Shown: piece by piece, positions 16,145 through 24,588 of the stretch | Layout: every line of letters starts with the position of its first letter | Position numbering within the stretch: the first letter of the stretch is position 1 | From: Solidesulfovibrio magneticus RS-1 | GTDB taxonomy: Bacteria; Desulfobacterota; Desulfovibrionia; Desulfovibrionales; Desulfovibrionaceae | DNA: 64,000 bases | Assembly: GCF_000010665.1 (NCBI RefSeq) | Contig: NC_012796.1 | Location: forward strand, 5,108,001 to 5,172,000 | Reading direction: 5' to 3' | The notes under the pieces: model-generated | The model's database searches: none | The model's input: only the letters and a program-made list of their open reading frames with translations | What the model was told of the DNA's origin: nothing | Position numbers and translations under genes: made by a program

Positions 16145-17611
16145 ATGAGGAAACCGGCATTGCGGACAATTGACGGCATTTCGGCACTTCCCCCCGGCGC
16201 GGTGGCCATCGACTACCGGCCTCAGCCGCTCCAGGCCCGGCTCCATGCCTGCCCGGCCAACGAGATTCTTTTCGGCGGCGCGGCCGGCCCGGGCAAAAGC
16301 CACGCCCTGCGCTTCGAGGCGCTTCTCGCCTGCCTGCGCCTGCCAGGCCTTCGGGCCTACCTCTTCCGGCGCACCATGGCCGAGCTGGAGCGCAACCATA
16401 TCCTGCCGGCCCTGGCCCAGTTTCCCCGGCAGCTCGGCACGTTTCGGGCGGCCAAGCAGCGCTTCGAATTTGTCAACGGCTCCATGCTGCTGTTTTGCAG
16501 CTGCCAGCGCGAGAGCGACGTGTTTCGCTACCAGGGCGTGGAGATCCATCTGCTGTGCATCGACGAACTGACGAGCTTCACGGAGTTGCAATACGACTAC
16601 CTGCGCGGCCGGCTGCGCTGCGCCCTCGACGTGCCGCCGGCACTGCGCCACAAGATTCCGGGCATTGTCTGCGCCTCCAACCCCGGCGGCGTGGGCCACG
16701 GCTTCGCCAAGGCCCGGTTCGTCGATTTCGCGCCGCCAGGCGTGTGCCGCCGCGCCCCGGCGGCCGAGGGCGGGATGCTGCGCTGCCACATCCCGGGCCG
16801 GCTTAGCGACAACGCCATCCTCATGGCCCGCGACCCGGGCTACGCCGCCCGCCTGGACGCCCTGCCCGAACCCTACCGCACCGCCTACCGCGACGGCGAC
16901 TGGGACGTGTTCATGGGCCAGGCGTTCGCCTTCCAGCGCCGGCTCCACGTGATCCCGCCGCGTCCGGTCCCGGGCGACGCGCCGCTTTACATGACCTTCG
17001 ACTGGGGCTACGGCGCGCCGTTTTCCGTGGGCTGGTGGTGGGTGGACGCCGACGGCCGGCTTTACCGCCTGGGCGAATGGTACGGGGCCAGCGGCGCGGC
17101 CAACCAGGGCCTGCGGCTGACCGATCCGCAGATCGCCGCCGGCATCCTGGAGCGCGAGCAGGCCCTTGGCCTGGGTGGCCGGCGGATCACCCGGCTTTGC
17201 GGCCCGGACTGTTTCGCCAAAAAGCCCGACTACCGGGGCGGCGGCCAGGGACCAAGCACGGCCGAGGTGTTCGCCGGGGCCGGCGTTTTCCTCTCCCCCG
17301 GCGACCCCTCGCGTAAAAATAAGATCCGGCAGTTCCACGAACGCCTGCGCCCCCGGGACGACGGGCCGCCCATGCTGCAGGTCTACGACACCTGCCGCGA
17401 TTTCATCCGCACCATCCCGCTGCTCACCGCCGACCGGCGCAACGTCGAGGACATCGACACCACCGGCGAGGACCATATCTACGACGAGGCCTGCCACGCC
17501 TGCATGGCCCGGCCCCTGGCCACCAGCCTGGACGAGGCCGGCAAGCGGCCGGCGGCCCGGCTCATCGACGCGGTGTTGGCCCCGCCCCCAAACGACGAGG
17601 AGGTTCCATGA
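16145..17611 (+). CDS. Phage terminase large subunit (ATPase/nuclease)
   Basis: A 488-residue terminase. The N-terminal packaging ATPase has Walker A GGAAGPGKSHALR (about residues 41-53), Walker B LLCIDELT (about 137-144) and the coupling segment CASNPGG. The C-terminal RNase H-like nuclease domain begins at MTFDWGYG with its first acidic residue and continues to DHIYDEACHACMARP with further acidic residues. Length is normal, so the enzyme may be intact. No strong ribosome site precedes the ATG at 16145. It is coupled by ATGA overlap to a small membrane ORF rather than to a portal gene. Confidence 0.9.
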   Translation: MRKPALRTIDGISALPPGAVAIDYRPQPLQARLHACPANEILFGGAAGPGKSHALRFEALLACLRLPGLRAYLFRRTMAELERNHILPALAQFPRQLGTFRAAKQRFEFVNGSMLLFCSCQRESDVFRYQGVEIHLLCIDELTSFTELQYDYLRGRLRCALDVPPALRHKIPGIVCASNPGGVGHGFAKARFVDFAPPGVCRRAPAAEGGMLRCHIPGRLSDNAILMARDPGYAARLDALPEPYRTAYRDGDWDVFMGQAFAFQRRLHVIPPRPVPGDAPLYMTFDWGYGAPFSVGWWWVDADGRLYRLGEWYGASGAANQGLRLTDPQIAAGILEREQALGLGGRRITRLCGPDCFAKKPDYRGGGQGPSTAEVFAGAGVFLSPGDPSRKNKIRQFHERLRPRDDGPPMLQVYDTCRDFIRTIPLLTADRRNVEDIDTTGEDHIYDEACHACMARPLATSLDEAGKRPAARLIDAVLAPPPNDEEVP

Positions 17612-17901
17612 GCGATTCCGTCATCTTGTGGCTGGCCTTTGATGTCGCCCTGCATCTGGCCGGGGCGGCGGGATTTGTGCTGCTCGGCTGGCGGCTTGGC
17701 CGGGAGAGCGCCGGCCGGCCCATGTTCGACTATCCGACCTGGCCGACCCGCCCGGAGGCCAACGCGCCCCTGGAAGAGGCCGATCCCTGGTCCGCGTCGT
17801 CCATCACCGCCACGCCCCTGGATCGTCGGCCGGCCATGGTGGATATTTTCGAGACACTTGCGCCCCGGCGGCCGTTCAATGCCGACCAGGGGACGCCCTA
17901 A
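17608..17901 (+). CDS. Small membrane protein coupled to terminase large subunit
   Basis: A 97-residue protein with one N-terminal membrane helix (WLAFDVALHLAGAAGFVLLGW, about residues 8-28) and a Pro/Ala-rich hydrophilic tail. It starts inside terL (ATGA overlap), with GGAGG upstream, so it belongs to the same transcript. A portal gene would be expected here in a complete phage. Function unknown. Confidence 0.65.
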   Translation: MSDSVILWLAFDVALHLAGAAGFVLLGWRLGRESAGRPMFDYPTWPTRPEANAPLEEADPWSASSITATPLDRRPAMVDIFETLAPRRPFNADQGTP

Positions 17902-18071
17902 ACCAGGCTAACACGCTGAATTACCATTCTTTCGCACTGAATCGGCCTGCATAGAAACTATACGCCGCCAGGCTTGGCCGCCTGCTGGTTGGGCACAATG
18001 CATACAACCACCAAGGGCTGCCGTTCTTGGTAAGAATATGATAATACGCTGATTTTATGGATAAAACAATG

Positions 18072-18088
18072 TTGGCACGGCTGCTGCA
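18072..18088 (+). promoter_or_regulatory. Near-consensus sigma-54 promoter of the ZraP-like gene
   Basis: TTGGCACGGCTGCTGCA has a perfect -24 element (TTGGCACG) and a -12 element CTGCA, with GG (18074-18075) and GC (18086-18087) separated by 10 bases. It lies 84 bases upstream of the start codon. Enterobacterial zraP is a known sigma-54/ZraR target, which independently supports the assignment. The rest of the 270-base gap 17902-18171 shows no gene. Confidence 0.78.
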
Positions 18089-18171
18089 ATTGGGAAAACC
18101 ATCCACGGGCAACGGCCCAGCGGAACCCGACCACGCCGGACATTTCCGGCAACCCTACGGAGGTATTTTTC

Positions 18172-18612
18172 ATGCGCGTAAAGTCGCTTCACATCGTTCT
18201 CTCGGCTCTGGCCATCCTGGCGCTGACTTCTTCCCTGGCTCTTGCCCGAGGCGGCATGGGCGGCGGCCAAGGCGGCCAGGGCAGCTGCCCCGGCATGGGC
18301 GGCGGCTGGGGACAGCTCAGCCCGGAAAAGCAGGCGGCCTTCCAGAAGCTCCATGACGCCTTCGCGGCCAAGACCGCCCAGCTGCGCGCCGACCTCGGCG
18401 TCAAGATGGCCGAACTCAACGCCCTGTCCGTGGCTGCCACCCCGGACCAGGCCAAGATCGACGCCGTGACCAAGCAGATCGGCGACTTGCAGGCCAAGCT
18501 GCTCTCCGAGCGCACCCAGTTCCGCATCCAGGTGTCCAAGGAAGTCGGCGCTGGTGTGGCCGGCGGCGGCTGTCCCGGCATGGGCGGCTACCACGGCGGC
18601 GGCTGCCAATAA
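18172..18612 (+). CDS. ZraP-like periplasmic metal-stress chaperone
   Basis: A 146-residue secreted protein: signal peptide (about 1-25, ending SLALA), a Gly/Met/Cys-rich segment (GGMGGGQGGQGSCPGMGG), then the ZraP/Spy-type helical hairpin (LSPEKQAAFQKLHDAFAAKT onward, about 45-125). It ends in a second Gly/Cys/His-rich metal-binding-like tail (CPGMGGYHGGGC). ZraP-family proteins bind zinc and protect periplasmic proteins under envelope or metal stress. A CGGAGG site precedes the ATG. The sigma-54 promoter upstream implies control by an NtrC-type activator. It is followed by a SHOCT-domain gene. Confidence 0.82.
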   Translation: MRVKSLHIVLSALAILALTSSLALARGGMGGGQGGQGSCPGMGGGWGQLSPEKQAAFQKLHDAFAAKTAQLRADLGVKMAELNALSVAATPDQAKIDAVTKQIGDLQAKLLSERTQFRIQVSKEVGAGVAGGGCPGMGGYHGGGCQ

Positions 18613-18621
18613 CGACGAACG

Positions 18622-18658
18622 CTTCGGGGCCGGGCGAGTCCTCCGTCCGGCCCCGAAG
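18622..18658. terminator. Hairpin between ZraP-like and SHOCT genes
   Basis: CTTCGGGGCCGG (18622-18633) and CCGGCCCCGAAG (18647-18658) form a perfect 12-bp stem. There is no T-run, so it may attenuate rather than stop transcription into the SHOCT gene. Confidence 0.45.
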
Positions 18659-18678
18659 CCGACCCCATTGAGGCAGCC

Positions 18679-18942
18679 ATGTGCACGATCCCCGGCTTCC
18701 CCTTCTTCCCGGGCGGTTGGCTGACCATGCTGCTCCTTGTCCTCGCCGCCGTGGTCGTCCTGGGTCTGGCCCGGACCCGAAACGACAAACGGCGGCAAGC
18801 GGTGCGACGCGGCGCGGCCGCCGACCGCGACGACGCCCTGGACATCCTGCGACGGCGATTGGCCGAGGGGGCGATAAGCCCCGAAGACTACGACCGGCTG
18901 CGCAAAATCGTCGCCGCCCCGGCAACCGACGGGAACAGATAG
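18679..18942 (+). CDS. SHOCT-domain membrane protein
   Basis: An 87-residue protein with one N-terminal membrane helix (MLLLVLAAVVVLGLA, about 17-31) and a C-terminal SHOCT domain recognised by DALDILRRRLAEGAISPEDY. SHOCT domains are short oligomerisation modules. It probably forms an operon with the ZraP-like gene, 66 bases upstream, and may act in the same envelope-stress response. Confidence 0.8.
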   Translation: MCTIPGFPFFPGGWLTMLLLVLAAVVVLGLARTRNDKRRQAVRRGAAADRDDALDILRRRLAEGAISPEDYDRLRKIVAAPATDGNR

Positions 18943-19004
18943 GCAGTTCCTGTTGACTCCATAGACGTACCCCCGTGTTGACAACCCTCTGTCTCCTTCC
19001 CCAA

Positions 19005-19038
19005 CCCGAAGCGGCCCCGTGGCCGCTTCGGGCCTTTT
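19005..19038 (+). terminator. Intrinsic terminator after the SHOCT gene
   Basis: CCCGAAGCGGCC (19005-19016), loop CCGT, GGCCGCTTCGGG (19021-19032), then CCTTTTG. Confidence 0.8.
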
Positions 19039-19111
19039 GAACCGATGACTTTTGCCGGCGACGTTGCTACCGTTCCGGCCCCACGACACCACGCAGCACA
19101 AAGGAGCGCCC

Positions 19112-19735
19112 ATGGGCACCAACAAATCCGGCGAGGCGACGGTAGGTCGCAGCGCCGCCATCCTCGGGGCCGGACTGGCCCTTCTGGCCGGCATCTTTCT
19201 GGGGTTCACCATTCGCGGCATGATGGACAGCCCGTCCAAAGGCGGCATGCCCGCAGCCCAGCAGCAAATGCCGCCGCCCCAAGCCCAGCAGCAGCAAGCG
19301 CAGCAGGCCTCGCCGGCCCTGCTCGACCGCATCAAGGCCCTGGAAAAACAGACCCAGCTCGAACCGGCCAACGTGGCCGCCTGGACCGAGCTGGGCAATC
19401 TCTATTTCGACACCGACCAGCCCGAAAAGGCCATCCCGGCCTATGAGAAGTCGCTGACCCTGGAGCCGGGCAACCCCGACGTGCTCACCGATCTGGGCGT
19501 CATGTACCGCCACGTGAATAAGTTCGACAAGGCGCTGGAGTGCTTCAACAAGGCCCTGGCCATCAACGCCGGCCACGTGATCGCCAGCTACAACAAGAGC
19601 ATTGTGCTGGAGCACGACAAGAACGACCGCGCCAGCGCGGTGGCGGCGCTCAAAGCCCTGGCCGCGAAAAACCCCCAGGCCGTGCTGCCCGGCAACAAGC
19701 CCGTGGCCCAGGCCATCCAGGAGCTGTCGCAGTAG
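19112..19735 (+). CDS. Membrane-anchored TPR protein
   Basis: A 207-residue protein with a single N-terminal transmembrane helix (about 14-32, AAILGAGLALLAGIFLGF), a Gln/Pro/Met-rich linker (45-65) and three TPR units beginning AAWTELGNLYFDTDQPEKAI, DVLTDLGVMYRHVNKFDKAL and VIASYNKSIVLEHDKND. The TPR part should face the periplasm as an assembly scaffold. Similar TPR proteins occur in cytochrome maturation and in cell-envelope complexes, but nothing here fixes a partner. The ATG at 19112 is preceded by AAGGAG. Confidence 0.85.
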   Translation: MGTNKSGEATVGRSAAILGAGLALLAGIFLGFTIRGMMDSPSKGGMPAAQQQMPPPQAQQQQAQQASPALLDRIKALEKQTQLEPANVAAWTELGNLYFDTDQPEKAIPAYEKSLTLEPGNPDVLTDLGVMYRHVNKFDKALECFNKALAINAGHVIASYNKSIVLEHDKNDRASAVAALKALAAKNPQAVLPGNKPVAQAIQELSQ

Positions 19736-19791
19736 CGGGAGCGAGAGGTTGGTCTGATGAGAACGCGTCGGCCGAGCGCCGAGAAAAGCGA

Positions 19792-19817
19792 AAGCCCCGG
19801 GAAACCGGGGCTTTTTT
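19792..19817. terminator. Intrinsic terminator after the TPR gene
   Basis: AAGCCCCGG, loop GAAA, CCGGGGCTT followed by T4. It lies between convergent genes. Confidence 0.88.
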
Positions 19818-19877
19818 ATGGCGTCGATGCTGCGGCGCAAGCCGTGCCGGTGTGGCGACGGCCCAGGCACACAAACC

Positions 19878-22487
19878 TCAGTTGCGCGTGCCGTCGAACT
19901 CCAGGGCGACGAAATGGCGTCCCGGACCGACAGGGACCGTCACGACGTTGCCCGGACCACGCTCAGGCCGGGCCGGCGCGCCGTCCACCATGGCCCGCCA
20001 GGCCGGATGGTAGGGCAGGGAAAAGGCCACCTGGCCGGCCACCTCGGCCGTGACCGCGGCAAAGGCGTTGTAGGGATCGGCGGAAAAACAGGTCGCCGGC
20101 AGGATGGCCATGGGTTCGGTGGCGATGGAGCGCACCTCGCCCTGGGCTCCGGGCTCGGCGGCGTTGAGCTCGTAGCCCGGCTCGGGCACGCCCGAAACGG
20201 GCAGCGGCACGTCGACGTCGTTGTCTCCCGGCCCAAGCAGCAGGCTGAGCGGCTGGCCCGCGCCCTTGAGCAGCAGGTCCATGCGGCCGGTGCAGGCCAC
20301 CCGCATCCGCACCCGCAGGAGCGTGCGCTCCCCTGGGGCGGTCCCGGCCGGATAGAGCCGGCCGTAGGGCAGAAGCTTGTGGCGCGCCAAAAGGCCCTGC
20401 CAGCGCGGCGCGACGGCGAGCTTTTCGCTGGCCGGGGCGTTGGGCAGGAAATGGGCCATGCCCTGGTAGCCGCCGTAGCGGAAAAGCCCAAGCCCCTCGG
20501 GCAGGCTCTTGCCGGGGGGCAACTCGGCCGGGGCCAGGGCGAACCGGGGATCGGCCAGGGTCTGGCGCTCCACGGCCTCGTCCTGGCGGGCGTAGAGGTA
20601 TTTGACGCCCCACAGAGTCAGCAGCTCGGGTGTGAGCTGGTGCGGATAGGCCGGCGGCGAGACCGGGGCGCGCAGGGCGGCGAAGAACAATCCCGGCCCC
20701 AAGGGCAGATACTGGCCCCGGGCGCGCATAAAGACCGTCATCTGCACGGGAAAGATGCCCGAGGCGTGATATTCGACGATGTTGCAATCGCCTTCGCCGG
20801 CCAGGGCCGCGCCCAAGGCCGCGTCCGGGTCGGTGGGGCCGGCGGCGGGCGGCGTCGCCGGCGCTTCAAGGCGCTTGTAGACGGCGTAAATGTCGTCCTG
20901 GAAAAACGTGTAGGGCTCGCGGGGCAGATCGCGGCCGGCGTTAAACAGGGCCACCTGTTCGTAGCCGGGGCTGGCGAAATGCGGCATGAGCGGATTTGAG
21001 CGGACCCAGAACACATAGTCGGGCCGCAGGGTTTCGGTTTCCCCGCCGTCCTGGCCCAGCAGCAGGATGCGGTGGCGGAAGGGATCGAGCAGATAGCGGT
21101 CGCTGAAAACCAGATGGGCCGAAGGGGCCAGCGGGATGCCGACTGAGGCTCCGGCCGGAACGTTGGCGTCGAACCAGCCCTGGGCCATCTGCCGGGTGCT
21201 CTGGCCGCACGAAAAACGCAGCACGTCGAGGTTGGCGGCCATGGTGGCGACGACCAGGCCCGCCGCCAGGACGTCCAGGCCCAGGACGGCCCGGCGCGAG
21301 CCGGCCCCGAGCGTGGCCAGCCAGTCGAACAGCAAGGCGGCGAGCACCGCCGTCAGCAAGGACTGGCCGTAATAATAGTAGGTGATGTTGCCGACCACGT
21401 GGTCGTTGGCCACGAACCACAAAAACAGGAGCTGGAGCACGTACAGGGCAGTCAGGCAGTTGACGGCCGTGACCCGCCGGCCTTCCCTGGCCGAGCGCCA
21501 GAGGGCGGCCAGGAAGGCCGGGATGGCGACCAGGCCCAGGGCCTTGCCGAGCAAGGCTTCAAAGTGGGTCAAGCGAAAGAGGATGGTGGCCCAGAAATCG
21601 CCCTTGACCGCCGTTTTCTTGTTGAGCGTGGAATAGCGGACGATGAAGTCGTAAAAAATCCAGGCCCCGGGGATGATGCGGGGGTTGGACACGACGAACA
21701 GCCCAAGGCCCAGGCCGGCGGCCTTGGCGACGAGCGCCAGGCCCGGCCCCCGAAACGGCCGCAGCCCCCGGCCGGCCAACCCGGCCCACAAACAGGCCGC
21801 GAAGGGAAAGACCACCGTGGCCATGGTGAATTTCATGGCAAAGGAGACGGCGAGCAAGGCCACGGCCGCGTACAGGTGGCGCGCGCGGCCGTCCCGGGCA
21901 AAGGCCAGCTGGTAGAGCATGGACAGCATGGTCAGGCCGAAAACCACGCCGTCGGGCTTGAGCCGCAGCTCGAAGCCGGTGAGAAACGGCACGGAAACCA
22001 TGAGCCAGGCCCCCAGCACCCCGGCCCGTTCGCTGACGTGGTTGCGCAACAGCCAGAACACGCCCAGGGGAATGGCGAGCAGGAAGGCCAGCTTGTAAAA
22101 CGAAAAAATCTTGAAGATGCGCAGCATCTCGGCCGGATACAGCACGTACAGGCTGCGGTCCTCGAAACGCTGGACAAAACCGAGCTTGGCCGCGGCCCAG
22201 ATGACCGGCCGCGCGCCGTGGAGCAGCGGCCCGCCGAAATTGGTGGCCACGTCAAAGGTGTTGGTGGTCGGCCCGTAGTAGCCCAGGGCGTGCATGAGGG
22301 AGACCTGGGCGTCGTCTTCGTAGCTGTTGACCGGCAACGGCTTGTTGGAATTGAAGTTATAGCCCTGGGGATCGGCCACGCCGCGCATGTTGCAGATGGC
22401 GACGGTGTGGACGGCGACAAAGACCAGCAGGGCGGCCAGGACCGACCGGGGCAGACGGTAGGAAATGCGAAAGACGTCGTGGCGCAT
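19878..22487 (-). CDS. Large multi-spanning membrane protein, GT39/PMT-like glycosyltransferase
   Basis: An 869-residue protein with about 10-12 predicted membrane helices in the first 420 residues and a large soluble C-terminal part. The extracytoplasmic loop after helix 1 holds acidic NSYEDDAQVSLMHA, comparable to the catalytic loop of GT-C (PMT/ArnT) enzymes. The C-terminal region has a beta-rich domain ending HPAWRAMVDGAPARPERGPG, as in YfhO-like membrane proteins. It likely transfers a lipid-linked sugar at the periplasmic face. It is the last gene of a GT2 - methyltransferase - GT operon, starting 9 bases after the methyltransferase stop. Substrate unknown. Confidence 0.75.
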   Translation of the reverse strand: MRHDVFRISYRLPRSVLAALLVFVAVHTVAICNMRGVADPQGYNFNSNKPLPVNSYEDDAQVSLMHALGYYGPTTNTFDVATNFGGPLLHGARPVIWAAAKLGFVQRFEDRSLYVLYPAEMLRIFKIFSFYKLAFLLAIPLGVFWLLRNHVSERAGVLGAWLMVSVPFLTGFELRLKPDGVVFGLTMLSMLYQLAFARDGRARHLYAAVALLAVSFAMKFTMATVVFPFAACLWAGLAGRGLRPFRGPGLALVAKAAGLGLGLFVVSNPRIIPGAWIFYDFIVRYSTLNKKTAVKGDFWATILFRLTHFEALLGKALGLVAIPAFLAALWRSAREGRRVTAVNCLTALYVLQLLFLWFVANDHVVGNITYYYYGQSLLTAVLAALLFDWLATLGAGSRRAVLGLDVLAAGLVVATMAANLDVLRFSCGQSTRQMAQGWFDANVPAGASVGIPLAPSAHLVFSDRYLLDPFRHRILLLGQDGGETETLRPDYVFWVRSNPLMPHFASPGYEQVALFNAGRDLPREPYTFFQDDIYAVYKRLEAPATPPAAGPTDPDAALGAALAGEGDCNIVEYHASGIFPVQMTVFMRARGQYLPLGPGLFFAALRAPVSPPAYPHQLTPELLTLWGVKYLYARQDEAVERQTLADPRFALAPAELPPGKSLPEGLGLFRYGGYQGMAHFLPNAPASEKLAVAPRWQGLLARHKLLPYGRLYPAGTAPGERTLLRVRMRVACTGRMDLLLKGAGQPLSLLLGPGDNDVDVPLPVSGVPEPGYELNAAEPGAQGEVRSIATEPMAILPATCFSADPYNAFAAVTAEVAGQVAFSLPYHPAWRAMVDGAPARPERGPGNVVTVPVGPGRHFVALEFDGTRN

Positions 22488-22496
22488 GGGCTGTGG

Positions 22497-23174
22497 CTAT
22501 GGCGCCGGCTGTCCGCCGGCCGGTTGGCGTTTGCGCAGCTTGAGGCAGAACTTGTGGGCCATGATGGGCCAGGGCAGCAGGAAGGCCGGATTGCGGAAGA
22601 TTTCCTGCTCGGCGATCTCCATGTCCGGGATTTGGGTCAAAAGGGCCAGAAAGGGCTCCTGTTCCCGGACATGGCGGCCCTCTTCCAGGGCCAGGATGAA
22701 GCGTTCCATCCAGCCCGGGTTGTCGTGCAGGGCGTAGTCGATGACCACCATGATCCCGTCCGGGGCCAGCAGCCCGGCCGTGTGGTTGAGGATGGAGACG
22801 GCGTCGGCGTCGGGCATGTGGTGCAGGGAGCCGCAAAAGAGGATGAAATCAAAGGCATGGTCGGCCGGGGACAGGGTGCGCACGTCCTTTAGGAGAAAGC
22901 GCATGTGCCCCTTGTCGCGGTAGCGTCCGGCGGCCAAAGCGATGGCGTCGGCGTCGATGTCCACGCCCAGGTAGTCGCAGGGGCGTTTGGAGAAATGGAC
23001 GCTGTCGATGCCCACGGAACAGCCCACTTCCAGGACGCGCCGACGGCCGTCCAGGTGTTTGACGATGGCCCGGCCGCGGTAAAAAAATCCGGCCAGCAGA
23101 TACTGGGCCGTCAGCCAAAGGCGGGGGAATCGGGACTGCAGCGGCTTTTTTGGCGTCTTTGCGGCGTTGGTCAT
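22497..23174 (-). CDS. Class I SAM-dependent methyltransferase
   Basis: A 225-residue methyltransferase. Motif I is VLEVGCSVGIDS (about 45-56); the acidic ribose-binding loop is YLGVDIDADAIA; motif IV region is FDFILFCGSLHHMPD and post-motif APDGIMVVIDYALHD. This is a methyltransf_11/25-type fold acting on a small molecule or lipid-linked intermediate. It begins in an ATGA overlap with the upstream GT2 gene and is followed by the large membrane glycosyltransferase, so a joint role in glycan or glycolipid modification is likely. Confidence 0.85.
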   Translation of the reverse strand: MTNAAKTPKKPLQSRFPRLWLTAQYLLAGFFYRGRAIVKHLDGRRRVLEVGCSVGIDSVHFSKRPCDYLGVDIDADAIALAAGRYRDKGHMRFLLKDVRTLSPADHAFDFILFCGSLHHMPDADAVSILNHTAGLLAPDGIMVVIDYALHDNPGWMERFILALEEGRHVREQEPFLALLTQIPDMEIAEQEIFRNPAFLLPWPIMAHKFCLKLRKRQPAGGQPAP

Positions 23175-24139
23175 GGGTTCCGGGCACCCGCATCAGCCTG
23201 TTCGACGCTCATGACGACCCAGTGCTTTTGTCGGGAGGAATTGGTTTTGATACGCCCCAGCATCAGGGTGAGGATGGAAAAAAAGGCCGCGCACAGGCCC
23301 AGGGAGAACACTTCCAGCAGCAGGATGCTCGTCACCCCGGTGGGCAAAATGACTCCGGCCAAGCGCAAGGCCAGCACCACGGCGGCCAAGACGGCCAAAA
23401 GCGCGAACAGCACGCCCGCCGCGCCGACCACCACCCGGGACGGGAGGTCCGAATACAGGATCAGCGCCCGAAGCGACAGGCGGATCAGCCCGTGAATGGC
23501 CACTTTGGAAGTGCCGCCGCCCCGGGCCTGGCGATCCAGGAGCAGGCCCTTCTGGCGGTAGCCCACCCAGGCCCGCAGTCCCGGGAAATAGGGGTCCGCG
23601 TCGGCGCATTCGACGATCTGCCGGGCCACGGGGGTCCGTATGACGCTGAAGGTGCCGGCGTTTTGCGGAATGGGAAAGTGGGACGTGCGGGAGAGCAGCC
23701 GGTAGAATTTCGGGGCGAACACGCGCATGACCCAGCCGTCATGGCGTTCGGCCCGCACGGCGTAGACCACGTCCTGGTCGTCGCTGACATCCAGCAGCGA
23801 AACAAAGTCTTCGGGCCGATCCTGCAGATCGCCGTCGATGGTCCCGATCCAGTCCGCCCCCACCTCTTCGGCCAGGCGGCAGCCCTGTTCGCAGCCGGCG
23901 AGCAAGGCGGATTGATGGCCGAAATTGCGGGAAAGGCGCACGAGGCGGATGGGCACGGACAAGGCGTTGATATGCTTTTGGACGAGGGCGACGGTCTGGT
24001 CGGTGGAGCCGTCGTCCACCGCCACGATCCCTTTCAAACGATGGCCGAGGCCGTCGACCAGGCGATTGAAAAAGTTGTCGATGTTCTCTTCTTCATTGAA
24101 GAAAGGAACAACAACGACAAGAGACTGGTCTTGAGCCAT
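23171..24139 (-). CDS. GT2-family glycosyltransferase (DPM1/GtrB-like, membrane)
   Basis: A 322-residue protein. The GT-A domain (about 1-225) has VVVPFFNEEENI, VDDGSTDQT and the DXD-like TIDGDLQDRPED. Two C-terminal transmembrane helices (about 235-260 and 265-295) complete the GtrB/polyprenyl-phosphate glycosyltransferase layout. It is expected to load a sugar on undecaprenyl phosphate, feeding the downstream GT-C-like enzyme. First gene of the three-gene operon. Confidence 0.88.
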   Translation of the reverse strand: MAQDQSLVVVVPFFNEEENIDNFFNRLVDGLGHRLKGIVAVDDGSTDQTVALVQKHINALSVPIRLVRLSRNFGHQSALLAGCEQGCRLAEEVGADWIGTIDGDLQDRPEDFVSLLDVSDDQDVVYAVRAERHDGWVMRVFAPKFYRLLSRTSHFPIPQNAGTFSVIRTPVARQIVECADADPYFPGLRAWVGYRQKGLLLDRQARGGGTSKVAIHGLIRLSLRALILYSDLPSRVVVGAAGVLFALLAVLAAVVLALRLAGVILPTGVTSILLLEVFSLGLCAAFFSILTLMLGRIKTNSSRQKHWVVMSVEQADAGARNP

Positions 24140-24227
24140 GGGCGTATCCCTACTGGCGGCACGACAAGCTTGTCAAGCCTGGGCCGGGGCGGCGGTCGCA
24201 GGAGGCTTAGGGCCGTTTGCCGCGCTC

Positions 24228-24470
24228 CTAGCTTTCCATGAAAGCTCGCAGCACGGCGCTTATGGCCGTCTCGTAGCCCATGTTCCGCCGGGCGCGAAAC
24301 GAGGCCAGCACGTCGCGATTTGAAAAGGCCTCTCCCGTGCCGCCACTTTCAAGATAATACTTTGAATTGGCGGGATTAATTTTTAGATGACTTTTGCCGA
24401 TTTTCAAATATATCGTTTTGCCCTGCTCCGCGTGACCCCGGTTCGAGGCATTTGGGCATTGCAGGTGCAT
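24228..24470 (-). CDS. Hypothetical protein, doubtful
   Basis: An 80-residue frame whose C-terminal half (SNRDVLASFRARRNMGYETA) looks protein-like. The N-terminus is weak and no ribosome site or family is evident. It lies in the 449-base interval between the GT2 operon and the AT-rich kinase; composition shifts from GC-rich to AT-rich within it. It may be a gene remnant. Confidence 0.3.
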   Translation of the reverse strand: MHLQCPNASNRGHAEQGKTIYLKIGKSHLKINPANSKYYLESGGTGEAFSNRDVLASFRARRNMGYETAISAVLRAFMES

Positions 24471-24588
24471 TCATCGCAAAAATCCAAGTCAAGAACAGGT
24501 ATTTTCAGCTGTTTTCCTGTCGATAAAAGCTTCAACAGATCGTGTTGCTGCTAGTCTATTGGGAACATCAAGAAGCACGAGGCGAGAT

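Larger units (their letters stand above)
11749..17901. mobile_element. Phage-derived packaging island (terminase module, no portal or capsid genes)
   Basis: Terminase small (13052-13708) and large (16145-17611) subunit genes define this interval as phage-derived. Four small, mostly translationally coupled plus-strand ORFs precede terS, and one coupled membrane ORF follows terL. No integrase, portal, protease, capsid or tail gene is visible. A 2.4-kb insert with a toxin-like gene and three minus-strand genes separates terS from terL. No att-like flanking repeats were identified by eye, so boundaries are those of the outermost supported genes. Confidence 0.65.
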
